The notes under the pieces: generated by a model
Databases searched by the model: none
Seen by the model: only the letters and a program-made list of their open reading frames with translations
Told to the model about the DNA's origin: nothing
Shown here: one piece after another, positions 16,877-24,721 of the stretch
How positions within the stretch are numbered: position 1 is the stretch's first letter
How the letters are laid out: each line of letters begins with the position of its first letter
Program-made: the position numbers and the translations under genes
Origin: Nonomuraea aridisoli
GTDB lineage: Bacteria > Actinomycetota > Actinomycetes > Streptosporangiales > Streptosporangiaceae
Length of the DNA stretch: 52,700 nt
Assembly (NCBI RefSeq): GCF_003236395.1
Contig: NZ_POUD01000026.1
Coordinates: 1 to 52,700 of the forward strand
Reading direction: 5' to 3'

Positions 16877-17353
16877 GTGCGAAACGTTCGCAAGCTGCTC
16901 GTCGGCACCGCCCTCGCCGGTGCTCTGGCCACGGGGATATTCGCGGCTCCGGCCGCCTCCGCCACGACGGCCACCACGGCGGCCACCACGGCGGCCACCA
17001 CGGCGAGCGCCCCTGTCGCCGCCTCCGCCCAGTCCTTCTCGGGCGGCTGGAGGTACTTCAACGTCGGCGGCCGCGACGGCCGCATCGCCTACCAGTGGGG
17101 CCGTAAGGGCGGCCACTACTGGCTCGACTTCAAGCTGTGGGACCGTGACCGCCGTGACCGCGGGTTCACCTACTTCGACGTGTACTACAAGCGGCACGGC
17201 AAGTGGTACCACTACGACCGCTACTCCACGAAGGGCTTCTTCGACAAGGGCAGCCCGATCATCTTCCCGCAGAGCGTCGAGGACATCCGCTTCAAGGGCG
17301 GCTACGGCTGGAGCAACCACTACGGCTGGGGCGGCTACCACTACTACAACTGA
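16877..17353 (+). CDS. Small secreted protein, aromatic and Gly-rich, unknown function
   Basis: 158 aa from a GTG start with GGAGG 5 nt upstream; the ATG at 16865 overlaps that ribosome binding site and is unlikely. A Sec signal peptide (KLLVGTALAGALATGIFAAP) is followed by a Thr/Ala linker from a 12-bp repeat. The mature domain is about 105 residues, full of Tyr, Trp, His, Gly, Lys and Arg (GGWRYFNVGGRDGRIAYQWG, FTYFDVYYKRHGKWYHYDRY) with alternating residues typical of a beta-sandwich. No cysteines in the mature part. I do not recognise the family. Confidence 0.75.
   Translation: MRNVRKLLVGTALAGALATGIFAAPAASATTATTAATTAATTASAPVAASAQSFSGGWRYFNVGGRDGRIAYQWGRKGGHYWLDFKLWDRDRRDRGFTYFDVYYKRHGKWYHYDRYSTKGFFDKGSPIIFPQSVEDIRFKGGYGWSNHYGWGGYHYYN
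16968..17007 (+). repeat. 12-bp tandem repeat in the linker of the small secreted protein
   Basis: Three near-identical copies of GCCACCACGGCG encoding an Ala-Thr-Thr-Ala linker just after the signal peptide. Confidence 0.8.
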
Positions 17354-17402
17354 TCACACCTTCCGGCCTCAGTGAGGGAGACCGGAAGCGGGGGAGAACC
17401 GG

Positions 17403-17430
17403 GCGGGCGCCTCTTGACGGGGGCGCCCGC
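17403..17430. terminator. Bidirectional hairpin terminator
   Basis: A 9-bp perfect stem (GCGGGCGCC and complement, 10-nt loop) between the convergent secreted-protein and methyltransferase genes. A second, weaker hairpin (CTTCCGG/CCGGAAG, 17360-17388) precedes it. Confidence 0.6.
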
Positions 17431-17448
17431 TCCGCTTGTGCGCGCGGG

Positions 17449-18090
17449 TCAGGGGCGGGTGGCGATGCCGCGCATGTGGAAGGAGAACGGGGTACGGCCG
17501 AACGGGAACAGGTAGCGCTCCAGCGAACGCATGCTGAAGCCCGCCCTCTCCACCGCGGCCACCGTGTCGCGGCCGGTGTGGCAGCCGCCCGCCAGGCGCG
17601 GCCAGAAGGTGGCGTCCATCACCTGCTGGACGCGGACCATCCCCGGGGAGTCGGCGCGGCCGTGCTCCAGGAAGCGCAGTTCGCCGCCCGGCTTGAGCAC
17701 GCGCCGCGCCTCGGCCAGCGCCGCGGCCGGGTCGGGCACCGAGCACAGCACCAGTGCGAACACCGCCGCGTCCATGCTCTCGTCGGTGGCCGGCAGGTGG
17801 TCCGCCACGGCGTCGACGACCTCGATCGGCACCGGCGCCCGCGCCGCGGCCTCGGCGGCGCGCCGGCGCAGGTGCGGCTCCGGCTCGACCGCCAGCACCC
17901 GGGTGACCGTGGGCGGATAGAAGGCGAACATGACGCCGTGGCCGGCTCCGATCTCGACGACGTTCCCGGTCAGGCCGCTGAGGAGCGCCTTGCGGTGCTC
18001 GTCCATGCCGCCGCGTCCCAGGGCGCGGCTGAGCCAGGGCCACACGCCGGCGAAGATCGGGTGGTTGACGCGGGTGGTGGTCGTGGGCAT
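17449..18090 (-). CDS. Class I SAM-dependent methyltransferase
   Basis: 213 aa from the ATG at 18090; a GTG at 18120 would add ten residues. The Rossmann fold is clear: VVEIGAGHGVMFAFYP (motif I), VLAVEPEPHLRRRAAE (acidic loop), AAVFALVLCSVPDPAAAL (motif IV region) and EARRVLKPGGELRFLEHG (post-motif III). It belongs to the UbiE/Methyltransf_11 type acting on small molecules or lipids. The substrate is unknown. It stands alone, convergent with the secreted-protein gene. Confidence 0.85.
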   Translation of the reverse strand: MPTTTTRVNHPIFAGVWPWLSRALGRGGMDEHRKALLSGLTGNVVEIGAGHGVMFAFYPPTVTRVLAVEPEPHLRRRAAEAAARAPVPIEVVDAVADHLPATDESMDAAVFALVLCSVPDPAAALAEARRVLKPGGELRFLEHGRADSPGMVRVQQVMDATFWPRLAGGCHTGRDTVAAVERAGFSMRSLERYLFPFGRTPFSFHMRGIATRP

Positions 18091-18097
18091 CGCTATC

Positions 18098-18111
18098 ACC
18101 AGATCACTGGT
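18098..18111. promoter_or_regulatory. Palindrome at the methyltransferase start
   Basis: ACCAG-ATCA-CTGGT, a perfect 5-bp inverted repeat ending 8 nt before the ATG at 18090. It could be an operator, or coding if the upstream GTG is used. Confidence 0.25.
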
Positions 18112-18170
18112 CGGAACCACGGAGTGCGTATTCCATCACCGTACCCGCGACCGGCGAGGCCGAACGGTGG

Positions 18171-18809
18171 TCAGCGGCGCAGGCCGAGGGCGACGCCCGC
18201 GACCGGCAGCCAGAGCGTCCACCCGTACAGGCCGGCGGGCCAGGCAGTGTCGAAGAACGGCGACGGCGCGAGCAGCCCGCCCACGCTGACCAGGCCCGTC
18301 GCGGCGAGCACGATGCCGAGCCAGCCGAGCCAGCGGCCGATCACCTTCGCGCGCAGCGCCGCGATCGAGAACGCCCCCATCAGCACCGACTGGGCGGCCA
18401 CCGACAACTCGCCGAGCATCTGGCCGAGCCAGGACAGGGAGTACCAGGTGCTCACCACCGCGTCGTCCAGCGCCGTCACGTCGGAGAGCACCCAGAGCAG
18501 CGTGTGCCTGGTGACGACGGCGTTGATCGCGACGAGCAGCCCGCCGCCGAGCAGGACCGCCTCGCGCAGCGCGGACGCACCGGCCAGCCGGCTCAGCGCG
18601 CCGGTCAGCACGATCAGCGCGACCAGGGCGAGCACGCCGGCGAAGGCGTTCAGCCGCAGCGTCGCCGCCGACTCGGACACCCAGGCGCGCACGGCGGCGG
18701 CGTCGGCGGCGCCGACGTCCGGGGACATGGGCGCCCAGGTGCCGAACATCACGACGAACAGGGCGAGCGCCGCCCCGGACGCGACCCCGAGGGCGGAGCG
18801 GTCCTGCTC
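18171..18809 (-). CDS. Multi-helix membrane protein, 5' end missing or unclear
   Basis: About 212 residues with six hydrophobic segments (GAALALFVVMFGTWAP, LNAFAGVLALVALIVLTGAL, AVLLGGGLLVAINAVV, LGELSVAAQSVLMGAFSIAA, WLGWLGIVLAATGLVSVGG, GLYGWTLWLPVAGVALG). The pattern resembles DUF4386-like integral membrane proteins. No ATG, GTG or TTG stands in a sensible place: the frame stays open into the antisense of the neighbouring kinase gene, and the first internal start (ATG at 18749) lies inside the first helix. The gene therefore appears to have lost its start at a junction near 18800. The left boundary (stop) is certain; the right one is approximate. Confidence 0.55.
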   Translation of the reverse strand, partial: EQDRSALGVASGAALALFVVMFGTWAPMSPDVGAADAAAVRAWVSESAATLRLNAFAGVLALVALIVLTGALSRLAGASALREAVLLGGGLLVAINAVVTRHTLLWVLSDVTALDDAVVSTWYSLSWLGQMLGELSVAAQSVLMGAFSIAALRAKVIGRWLGWLGIVLAATGLVSVGGLLAPSPFFDTAWPAGLYGWTLWLPVAGVALGLRR

Positions 18810-18822
18810 GGCCGCGGGGCGC

Positions 18823-20398
18823 GTGTGGTTCGCCGGCTTCCTCGCCTTTCCGCTGGTCGGCGCGCTGATCGTGTGGCATCGCCCGGACAACCGGGTCGGC
18901 CGGCTCTTTCTCGCCGTGGGCGTCCTGCAGTACGGCGCCGCCGTCACGGACGGCCTCGCCCAGCACTCCGTGGCCACGGGCTCCCCCGCCGGGCCGCTGC
19001 TCGTACTGGCGCAGAACGCGCTGTTCGCCCTCGCCTGGGTGTGCGCCACGACGTACCCGCTGCTGCTCTATCCGGACGGGCGGCTGCCGACGCCGCGCTG
19101 GCGGTGGGCGGCGCACGCCACCACGGCGGCGGTGGCGGTGCTGATCGCCTCCGTCGTCGTCACCCCGGGCCGGAACAGCGAGGACGATCGCGCCGGCAAC
19201 CCGCTGGGCGTCCCGGGGCTGGAGACGATCGCGCCGGCCGTCACCTCGGGGACGCTCTTCCTCCTGCTCGGGCTCACCATGGTCGGCATGGCGTCCATCG
19301 TCGTGCGGTGGCGCCGCGCCGCGGGGCCCGATCGCGAGCGCCTGGCCTGGCTGGCGCTGGCCGCCGTGGTCTTCCTGGTCACCACCGTGGCGGGGCTGGC
19401 GACGGACGCCTGGACGCCCGACTGGGCCGGGGCGGCGCTGGAGGCCGTGGGGGTGGCCGCGCTGCCGGTCGCGACCGGGGTGGCGGTGCTGCGGGCCGAC
19501 CTGTTCGACATCGCCGCGGTGCTGGACCGCGCGATCGTCTACTCGGCGCCTGCCGCAGGCGCGGGTCGTGCTCGGCGCGGACGTCCGGGCGCCGGCCGGC
19601 ATGGCGGCGTTCCCGCTGGTCAGCCATGGGCGGCAGGAGGGGACGCTGCTGGTCGGCCGGCGCTCCGGACAGGCTCGCTTCGACCCCGGGGAGCAGGAGC
19701 TGCTCGCCGACCTGGCCGGCCAGATCGCCGTCGCGGTACGCGCCGCCCGGCTCGCCGAGGACCTGCGCGAATCCCGCGAGCGCATCGTGCGGGCGCGTGA
19801 GGAGGAGCGGCTGCGGATCCGGCGCGACCTGCACGACGGCCTCGGGCCGCTGCTGGCCGCCGCCAGCCTCCAGGTGGACGTGCTGGCCGACCGCATGCCC
19901 GGCGCCGAGTCGTCCGGGCTCGTGGCGAAGGTCAAGTCGCTGATCGGCCAGTCCGTCGCCGACGTGCGTCAGGTCGTGCACGGGCTGCGCCCGCCGTCGC
20001 TGGACGACCTCGGGCTGGCGGGCGTGGTCGAGGAGCACGCCGCTGCGCTGCGCGCGGCCGGGCTGCGCGTACGGGTCGACTGCCCGGGCGACCTCGCCGT
20101 CGACAGCGCGGCCGTCGAGGTGGCCGCCTACCGGATCGTCACCGAGGCGATGACCAACGTCGCCCGGCACGCCCGCGCCGGCTCCTGCACCGTGACCCTG
20201 GCCCTGGACGCGGGCCGATTACGGGTCGAGGTCGCCGACGACGGCACCGGCCTCGCCTCGCCCCACCGCGACGGCGTGGGCCTGGCCTCCATGCGGGAAC
20301 GCGCCGACGAGCTGGGCGGACACGTCACCGTGGCGGACCTCGAAGGCGGCGGCACCCGGGTCGTCGCCGTGCTGCCGTTGCCGGAGGCGAGCCGATGA
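18823..20398 (+). pseudogene. Sensor histidine kinase, truncated and frameshifted
   Basis: Two halves of a NarX/DesK-class (HisKA_3) sensor kinase in different frames. The first, from a GTG at 18823, encodes four or five membrane helices beginning inside the family's second helix (FLAFPLVGALIVWHRPDNRV) and running to DLFDIAAVLDRAIVYS near 19545. The second resumes in another frame near 19550 with LPQARVVLGADVRAPAGMAA, the end of a GAF-like domain. Then come EEERLRIRRDLHDGLGP (phospho-acceptor His), and the HATPase with EAMTNVARHA and DDGTGL, ending in a 4-nt overlap with the response regulator. By comparison with intact family members, the first helix and roughly 150 residues in the middle are missing. 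A perfect palindrome (19546-19562) sits exactly at the break. Assembly collapse is the alternative. Confidence 0.75.
19546..19562. repeat. Palindrome at the kinase break point
   Basis: GCGCCTG-CCG-CAGGCGC, a perfect 7-bp inverted repeat with a 3-nt spacer exactly where the kinase reading frame switches. Such sequences are hot spots for deletions during replication and also for assembly collapse. Confidence 0.8.
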
Positions 20399-21042
20399 CC
20401 GTGCGGGTGCTCCTCGTGGACGACCATCCGATCTTCCTCGACGGCCTGCTCACGGCGTTGAGCGGGGTGGTCGGGATCGAGGTCGCCGGCACCGCCGCCG
20501 ACGGCGAGTCCGCGATCAGGGCCGCCGCCGAGCTGCGGCCCGACGTGGTGCTGATGGACCTGACGATGCCCGGCACGAGCGGCGTCGAGGCGACCCGGCG
20601 GATCACCGAGCGGGGCGGGCCGGCCGTGCTCGTGCTGACCATGCACGCCGACGACGACTCCGTCTTCGCCGCCATCCGCGCCGGCGCGACCGGCTACCTG
20701 CTCAAGGGCGCGGGCCGGGCCGACGTCGTACGCGCCGTGCTGGGCGAGGCCGTCTTCGGGCCGGAGATCGCCCAGCGGGTGCTGCGGTCGTTCGCGGCGG
20801 GGCCGCGGGCGGTCTCGGCGCGGCCGTTCCCGGAGCTGAGCCCGCGGGAGCTGGAGATCCTCGACCTGGTGGGCGCCGGTCTCGGCAACCAGGCCATCGC
20901 CCGCAGGTTGTCGATCGCCCCGAAGACCGTGCGCAACAGCGTCTCGACGATCCTCGGCAAGCTGCACGCCGCCGACCGCGGCGAGGCCGTCGCCCGGGCC
21001 CGCGCCCACGGCTTCGGCCGCCCGCCGCAGGACCGGCCCTGA
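20395..21042 (+). CDS. NarL/FixJ-family response regulator
   Basis: A 215-aa two-domain regulator. Receiver: acidic pair Asp9/Asp10 (LLVDDHPIFLDG), phospho-acceptor Asp55 (VVLMDLTMPG), the switch Thr in VLVLTMHADDD, and the conserved Lys in TGYLLKGA. After a linker, a LuxR-type HTH (ELSPRELEILDLVGAGLGNQ, then RRLSIAPKTVRNSVSTILGK) occupies about 145-205. All key residues are present, so it looks functional although its partner kinase is broken. It could be phosphorylated by another kinase or by small phosphodonors. ATGA overlap with the kinase gene. Confidence 0.92.
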   Translation: MTVRVLLVDDHPIFLDGLLTALSGVVGIEVAGTAADGESAIRAAAELRPDVVLMDLTMPGTSGVEATRRITERGGPAVLVLTMHADDDSVFAAIRAGATGYLLKGAGRADVVRAVLGEAVFGPEIAQRVLRSFAAGPRAVSARPFPELSPRELEILDLVGAGLGNQAIARRLSIAPKTVRNSVSTILGKLHAADRGEAVARARAHGFGRPPQDRP

Positions 21043-21045
21043 AGG

Positions 21046-21076
21046 GGGCCCGTCACCGGGGTGTGGTGACGGGCCC
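21046..21076. terminator. Bidirectional hairpin terminator
   Basis: A perfect 12-bp stem (GGGCCCGTCACC and complement, 7-nt loop) between the convergent response-regulator and SDR genes, 3 nt after one stop and 5 nt after the other. Confidence 0.85.
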
Positions 21077-21081
21077 GTGGC

Positions 21082-21807
21082 TCACTTCTCGCGCGTGCCG
21101 CCGTCGAGCCGGAGGTCGACGCCGTTGACCGCGCGGTTCTCCAGCAGGAAGACGGAGGCGTCCACGACCTCGGCCGTGGTGGGCAGCCGGTCGGTCAGCG
21201 AGCGGCTGCGGACCTGCGCCAACTGCTCGGTCTTGTCCCGCCAGAACGGCGAGTCGCCGACGATCCCCGGGTGCAGGGAGTTGACCCGGACGGGGGCCAG
21301 CTCGACGGAGAGCGTCCGCGTCATGCCCACGACGCCCGCGTTGATCGTCGACACCGTCGTGGACCCCGCGTACGGCAGGTCCTTGGCCACCCCGCCGAAC
21401 ACCAGAACCGAGCTCTCCGCCGTGAACCGCGGCAGCAGCGCGCTCACCACCGCGTGGTAGCCCACCAGCTTGAGCGTGGTGAGCCGGATCGCCCGCTCCA
21501 CGTCGTAGTCCTTGATGGAGTTGAGGTCGCGCTCGATGGCGACGAGCGCGAGCCGGTCGACCGTGCCGACGCCGTCCAGGGCGGCGGCGACCTCCTGCGG
21601 GCGGCTCAGGTCGACGGCGAGACCACGGGCCCGCGGAACGTTCCCGTCGGCGCCCCCGCGCGCGACGGCGTCCACCTCGGCCGCGGCCTTCTCGGCTCTG
21701 GATTGCTCGCGACCGGTCACCACCACGGACCGGCCTCTGGCGGCGTACTCCTTCGCCAGCTCCAAGCCGATTCCCGAAGTGCCCCCGATGATGATCACAC
21801 TGCTCAC
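21082..21807 (-). CDS. Short-chain dehydrogenase/reductase (SDR)
   Basis: 241 aa from a GTG at 21807 (GAGAGGAA upstream). The NAD(P) motif IIIGGTSGIGLELA is at residues 5-18, and an Arg in VVVTGREQSR suggests NADPH preference. The C-terminal half has NSLHPGIVGDSPF and the typical FLLENRAVNGVDLRLDGG. The active-site region is unusual: a Tyr-x3-Lys motif is not obvious, since STTVSTINAGVVGM lies where SDRs have YxxxK. Either the enzyme is atypical or has lost classical catalysis. It is monocistronic between the terminator and a GNAT gene. Confidence 0.82.
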   Translation of the reverse strand: MSSVIIIGGTSGIGLELAKEYAARGRSVVVTGREQSRAEKAAAEVDAVARGGADGNVPRARGLAVDLSRPQEVAAALDGVGTVDRLALVAIERDLNSIKDYDVERAIRLTTLKLVGYHAVVSALLPRFTAESSVLVFGGVAKDLPYAGSTTVSTINAGVVGMTRTLSVELAPVRVNSLHPGIVGDSPFWRDKTEQLAQVRSRSLTDRLPTTAEVVDASVFLLENRAVNGVDLRLDGGTREK

Positions 21808-21969
21808 TGGTGTTCCTCTCACTTCGCGGTCAGGGGGTGGGCGCGCAGGTCACGCACCGGCCGTCATGAACCCTTGCAACACACGAGCGGCCTACGGCGT
21901 TCCACCCGGCGTCGGCGGATGACGACAGGGCGAGATGCTCCTGATCGAGACCGCCGCCTGAGACCCGCC

Positions 21970-22431
21970 TCACGTCAGGTCGAGCACCCCGACCGTCTGG
22001 CCTCCGCTGATCTCGCCCGTGAGATGGAAGCCGAGCTTGCGGTAGAAGCCCTCGGGGCCGTCGTCGCCGGGCTCCCAGGTGACGTACATCCGCGCCGCCC
22101 CCCGCCTGCGCAGCTCGGCGGCCACGGACTCGACGGCGAACCGGCCGACGCCGCGCCCCTGGGCCTCGGGCGTCACGTTCAGCCGCCACAGGCCGGAACG
22201 GAAGTCGGCGCCCTTGCCGTCCCAGTCGATGTCGACGAACGCCATGAGGAAACCCACGGGGGTGTCGCCGTCGAGGATGAGGCGCGGCCACGCCTCGGGG
22301 TGCACGTACGCCTCGGCCAGCGACTTCACCACAGGCGAGACGAACCGCTCCTGGTCGGGCCGGACCCGTACGGCGATGGCGCGGTCGATGTTGGCCCGGG
22401 TGACGGGGGCGAGCGTCAGACTTGCGGTCAT
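21970..22431 (-). CDS. GNAT-family N-acetyltransferase
   Basis: 153 aa with a clear GNAT fold: WRLNVTPEAQGRGVGRFAVE holds the acetyl-CoA pyrophosphate loop (Q/R-x-x-G-x-G/A), and PGDDGPEGFYRKLGFHLTGE is the C-terminal motif B. An N-terminal stretch LTLAPVTRANIDRAIAVRV is typical of spermidine-acetyltransferase-like members. The ATG shares two bases with the ATG of the divergent NUDIX gene. There is no ribosome binding site, but TATGGT stands 7 nt before the start, so a leaderless transcript is likely. Confidence 0.85.
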   Translation of the reverse strand: MTASLTLAPVTRANIDRAIAVRVRPDQERFVSPVVKSLAEAYVHPEAWPRLILDGDTPVGFLMAFVDIDWDGKGADFRSGLWRLNVTPEAQGRGVGRFAVESVAAELRRRGAARMYVTWEPGDDGPEGFYRKLGFHLTGEISGGQTVGVLDLT

Positions 22432-22443
22432 GGAGCACACCAT
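22429..22443. promoter_or_regulatory. Overlapping divergent start codons with a leaderless-type -10 box
   Basis: The sequence CATG at 22429-22432 carries ATG on both strands, one for each divergent gene. On the minus strand TATGGT (22438-22443) is a good -10 element 7 nt before its ATG. On the plus strand a weaker CAGACT stands 7 nt before the other. Confidence 0.45.
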
Positions 22444-23032
22444 AGGGGCCGGCGTCCCGGACGCCGAGCGGGACCACCTCGTACGGCTGATCAACGAGAT
22501 CGTCCCCTGGGACGAGCAGGAATCCGCGCACGCCGTCCGGGCGGCGGCGTGGGCGGCCGGCGGCGCGCCCCTCCACCGCACGCACGAGCCCGACGTCCCC
22601 GACCCGCACCTGGTGAGCTACTTCGTCGCGCTCAGCCCGCGCCAGGAGGTGCTGCTCGTCGCGCACCGCAAGGCCGGGCTCTGGCTGCCGAGCGGCGGCC
22701 ACGTCGAGCCGGGGGAGTCCCCGTGGGAGACGGTCGTCCGCGAATGCCGGGAGGAGCTGCACGTCCCCGCCGTGCCGTCCGCCGTGGCGGGGGACCGCCC
22801 GTTCTTCGTCACCGTGACGCCGACCCGCGGCCCGCGCTCGCACACGGACGTGTCCCTCTGGTACGTCCTGGACGTCGAGACGCTCACCTCCTACGACCGG
22901 GACGAGTTCTCCTCGGTCAGGTGGGTGTCGTTGCCCGACGTCCTCGACGAGCCGATCGAGGGCCTCGATCGGCATATGCACAGGTTCGCGCGGAAAGTGA
23001 TGGCCGCGCTGAGCGGCGAGCCTGCCGCCTGA
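22430..23032 (+). CDS. NUDIX hydrolase
   Basis: A 200-aa protein. The Nudix box is GGHVEPGESPWETVVRECRE followed by ELHV, an almost complete GX5EX7REUXEEXGU in which the final Gly position is Val. An N-terminal helical region (residues 1-60) precedes the Nudix core, as in ADP-ribose or dinucleotide pyrophosphatases with an extra N-terminal segment. The ATG overlaps that of the divergent GNAT gene by 2 nt and has no ribosome binding site. A later start cannot be excluded. Confidence 0.85.
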   Translation: MEHTIGAGVPDAERDHLVRLINEIVPWDEQESAHAVRAAAWAAGGAPLHRTHEPDVPDPHLVSYFVALSPRQEVLLVAHRKAGLWLPSGGHVEPGESPWETVVRECREELHVPAVPSAVAGDRPFFVTVTPTRGPRSHTDVSLWYVLDVETLTSYDRDEFSSVRWVSLPDVLDEPIEGLDRHMHRFARKVMAALSGEPAA

Positions 23033-23093
23033 GCGCGTCCCCCAACGGTCAAGATCAAGGGACCAGGCCATTGACCACGAGGGGGACGGACCG

Positions 23094-23471
23094 ATGACCA
23101 CCTGGACGAGCGACGAGATCAACAGGATCGCGACGGCGGACGAGCTGGAGGTCGCGCCGCTGGGCGGCGACGGCACGCGGCTGCGGCCGGTCCCGATCTG
23201 GGTCGTCCGCCACGACGACGACCTCTACGTGCGCTCCTACAAGGGCGACGACGGCCGGTGGTACCGCGCCGCCAAGGCCAGCGGCCAGGGCAGCATCCAG
23301 GCGGGCGGCGTCGACCGGGACGTCACCTTCGTGGCGGAGGACGACCCCGGCCTCAACGAGCAGATCGACGCCGCCTACCGCAGCAAGTATCACCGCTACG
23401 GCCAGAACTACGTCGAGACCATCGTGTCGCCCGGCGTGCGCGCGACGACGCTCAAGCTCCTGCCGCGCTGA
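23094..23471 (+). CDS. DUF2255 family protein
   Basis: A 125-aa single-domain protein beginning MTTWTSDEINRIATADELEV and containing the family hallmarks PIWVVRHDDDLYVRSYKGDD and WYRAAKASGQGSIQAGG. The fold resembles the flavin/deazaflavin split barrel of the nitroreductase (DUF385) group, but function is not established. Start preceded by GAGGGGGACGG. Possibly co-transcribed with the flavin reductase gene 60 nt downstream. Confidence 0.85.
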   Translation: MTTWTSDEINRIATADELEVAPLGGDGTRLRPVPIWVVRHDDDLYVRSYKGDDGRWYRAAKASGQGSIQAGGVDRDVTFVAEDDPGLNEQIDAAYRSKYHRYGQNYVETIVSPGVRATTLKLLPR

Positions 23472-23533
23472 GGTCGATGAGAGGTCCGAAGGCCGCCAGC
23501 ACGCGGCCCTGCCTGCGGCGAGAGTGGACGGCC

Positions 23534-24235
23534 ATGAGCATTGACACACCTCCGCTTGCCCGCGCGCACACCTCTCTCGAGCCGAACATCCTCTATTTCG
23601 GCACCCCCGTCGTCCTGATCTCCTCCCGCAACGAGGACGGGACGCCCAACCTGGCCCCCATGTCGTCGGCCTTCTGGCTGGGGTGGCGGGCCGTGCTGGG
23701 GCTGGGGGTCCGGTCGAAGACGGCCCAGAACCTGCTCAGGACCGGTGAGTGCGTCCTGAACCTGCCGTCCGACGCCCTGGCCGACGCCGTGGACCGGCTG
23801 GCGCTCACCACGGGGGCGGACCCCGTTCCCGAGCGCAAGCACGAGCGCGGCTACCGGTTCGTCCGGGACAAGTTCGGACGCGCGGGGCTGACCGCGGTCG
23901 AGTCGGAGACGGTGGCGCCGCCGCGGGTGGCCGAGTGCCCGGTGGCCATGGAGGCCGTGCTCGAACGCCACCACCCCGTGGACGAGGGCGGGGTGGTGGC
24001 GTTCGAGGTGCGGGTGCAGCGCGTCTGGGTGCACGAGGAGATCCGCATGACCGGCACGGACGACCACATCGACCCCGACGCCTGGCGCCCGCTGATCATG
24101 AGCTTCCAGCAGTTGTACGGTCTCGGCCCCCGGGTGCGCCCGTCGACCCTGGCCACGATCCCCGAGCACCTCTACCGCAGCGACGACGTGGACCGCGCCC
24201 GCGAGATCTCCACCAGGGGCAGCCAGGTGCTCTGA
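23534..24235 (+). CDS. Flavin reductase-like FMN-binding protein
   Basis: 233 aa with the FMN-binding split barrel of the flavin reductase (DIM6/NTAB) family: FGTPVVLISSRNEDGTPNLA, MSSAFWLGWRAVLGLGVRSK (flavin phosphate loop), NLLRTGECVLNLPS, and AECPVAMEAVLERHH in the second half. Members reduce or carry FMN for partner oxygenases or act on flavin themselves. The last 64 nt overlap the convergent NUDIX gene. Confidence 0.85.
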   Translation: MSIDTPPLARAHTSLEPNILYFGTPVVLISSRNEDGTPNLAPMSSAFWLGWRAVLGLGVRSKTAQNLLRTGECVLNLPSDALADAVDRLALTTGADPVPERKHERGYRFVRDKFGRAGLTAVESETVAPPRVAECPVAMEAVLERHHPVDEGGVVAFEVRVQRVWVHEEIRMTGTDDHIDPDAWRPLIMSFQQLYGLGPRVRPSTLATIPEHLYRSDDVDRAREISTRGSQVL

Positions 24236-24705
24236 GCGCACAGGCGCCCGATCTCCGCCGTGGTCAGCCAGCCGGCCCGGGTGCTCTCCGATCCGGCCGG
24301 CGGCCGCGTCGGCGCCCCCGGCCCCGCCACGCTCCCGCGGAACATCACCATGTACGCCAGCTCCGGATACCGGTATCCGTCGGGCGCCGGCTCCAGCAGC
24401 TCGATCCGCTGCCAGGCGAAGGCCGACAACGAGGAGACGGGCACGCGCAGACCCGTCTCCTCGTACAGCTCCCGGGCCGCGGCGTCGGCGGCGCTCTCGC
24501 CGGGCTCCAGGTGGCCGCCGGGGACGTCCCAGCCGCGGCCCTCGCGGTCCACGCAGGTCATGAGCGTCCGGCCCTGTTCGTCGGCCACGAACGCGAACGC
24601 CGACGTCGTCCGGTCCACGGGCGGGAGGGTCTCGGAGAGGATCAGGTCCAGGCGGTGGGCCACCGGGATCCACGGCACGGTGTGGGTCGCGACGAGCTGA
24701 GTCAT
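24172..24705 (-). CDS. NUDIX hydrolase
   Basis: 177 aa with a canonical Nudix box (GGHLEPGESAADAAARELYE followed by ETGL, every conserved residue present). The protein is compact with a short N-terminal extension. It starts 17 nt after the stop of the ABC permease gene on the same strand and probably forms the end of that operon. Its 3' end overlaps the flavin reductase gene by 64 nt, so the last 20 residues (PLVEISRARSTSS) are constrained by both genes. The substrate is unknown. Confidence 0.87.
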   Translation of the reverse strand: MTQLVATHTVPWIPVAHRLDLILSETLPPVDRTTSAFAFVADEQGRTLMTCVDREGRGWDVPGGHLEPGESAADAAARELYEETGLRVPVSSLSAFAWQRIELLEPAPDGYRYPELAYMVMFRGSVAGPGAPTRPPAGSESTRAGWLTTAEIGRLCAQSTWLPLVEISRARSTSSLR

Positions 24706-24721
24706 GGACTCATCCTGCCGG

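Noticed and set aside
17203..18820. A long plus-strand frame leading into the kinase
   Set aside because: It is antisense to the methyltransferase and membrane-protein genes and carries no domain; only the part after about 18823 is kinase.
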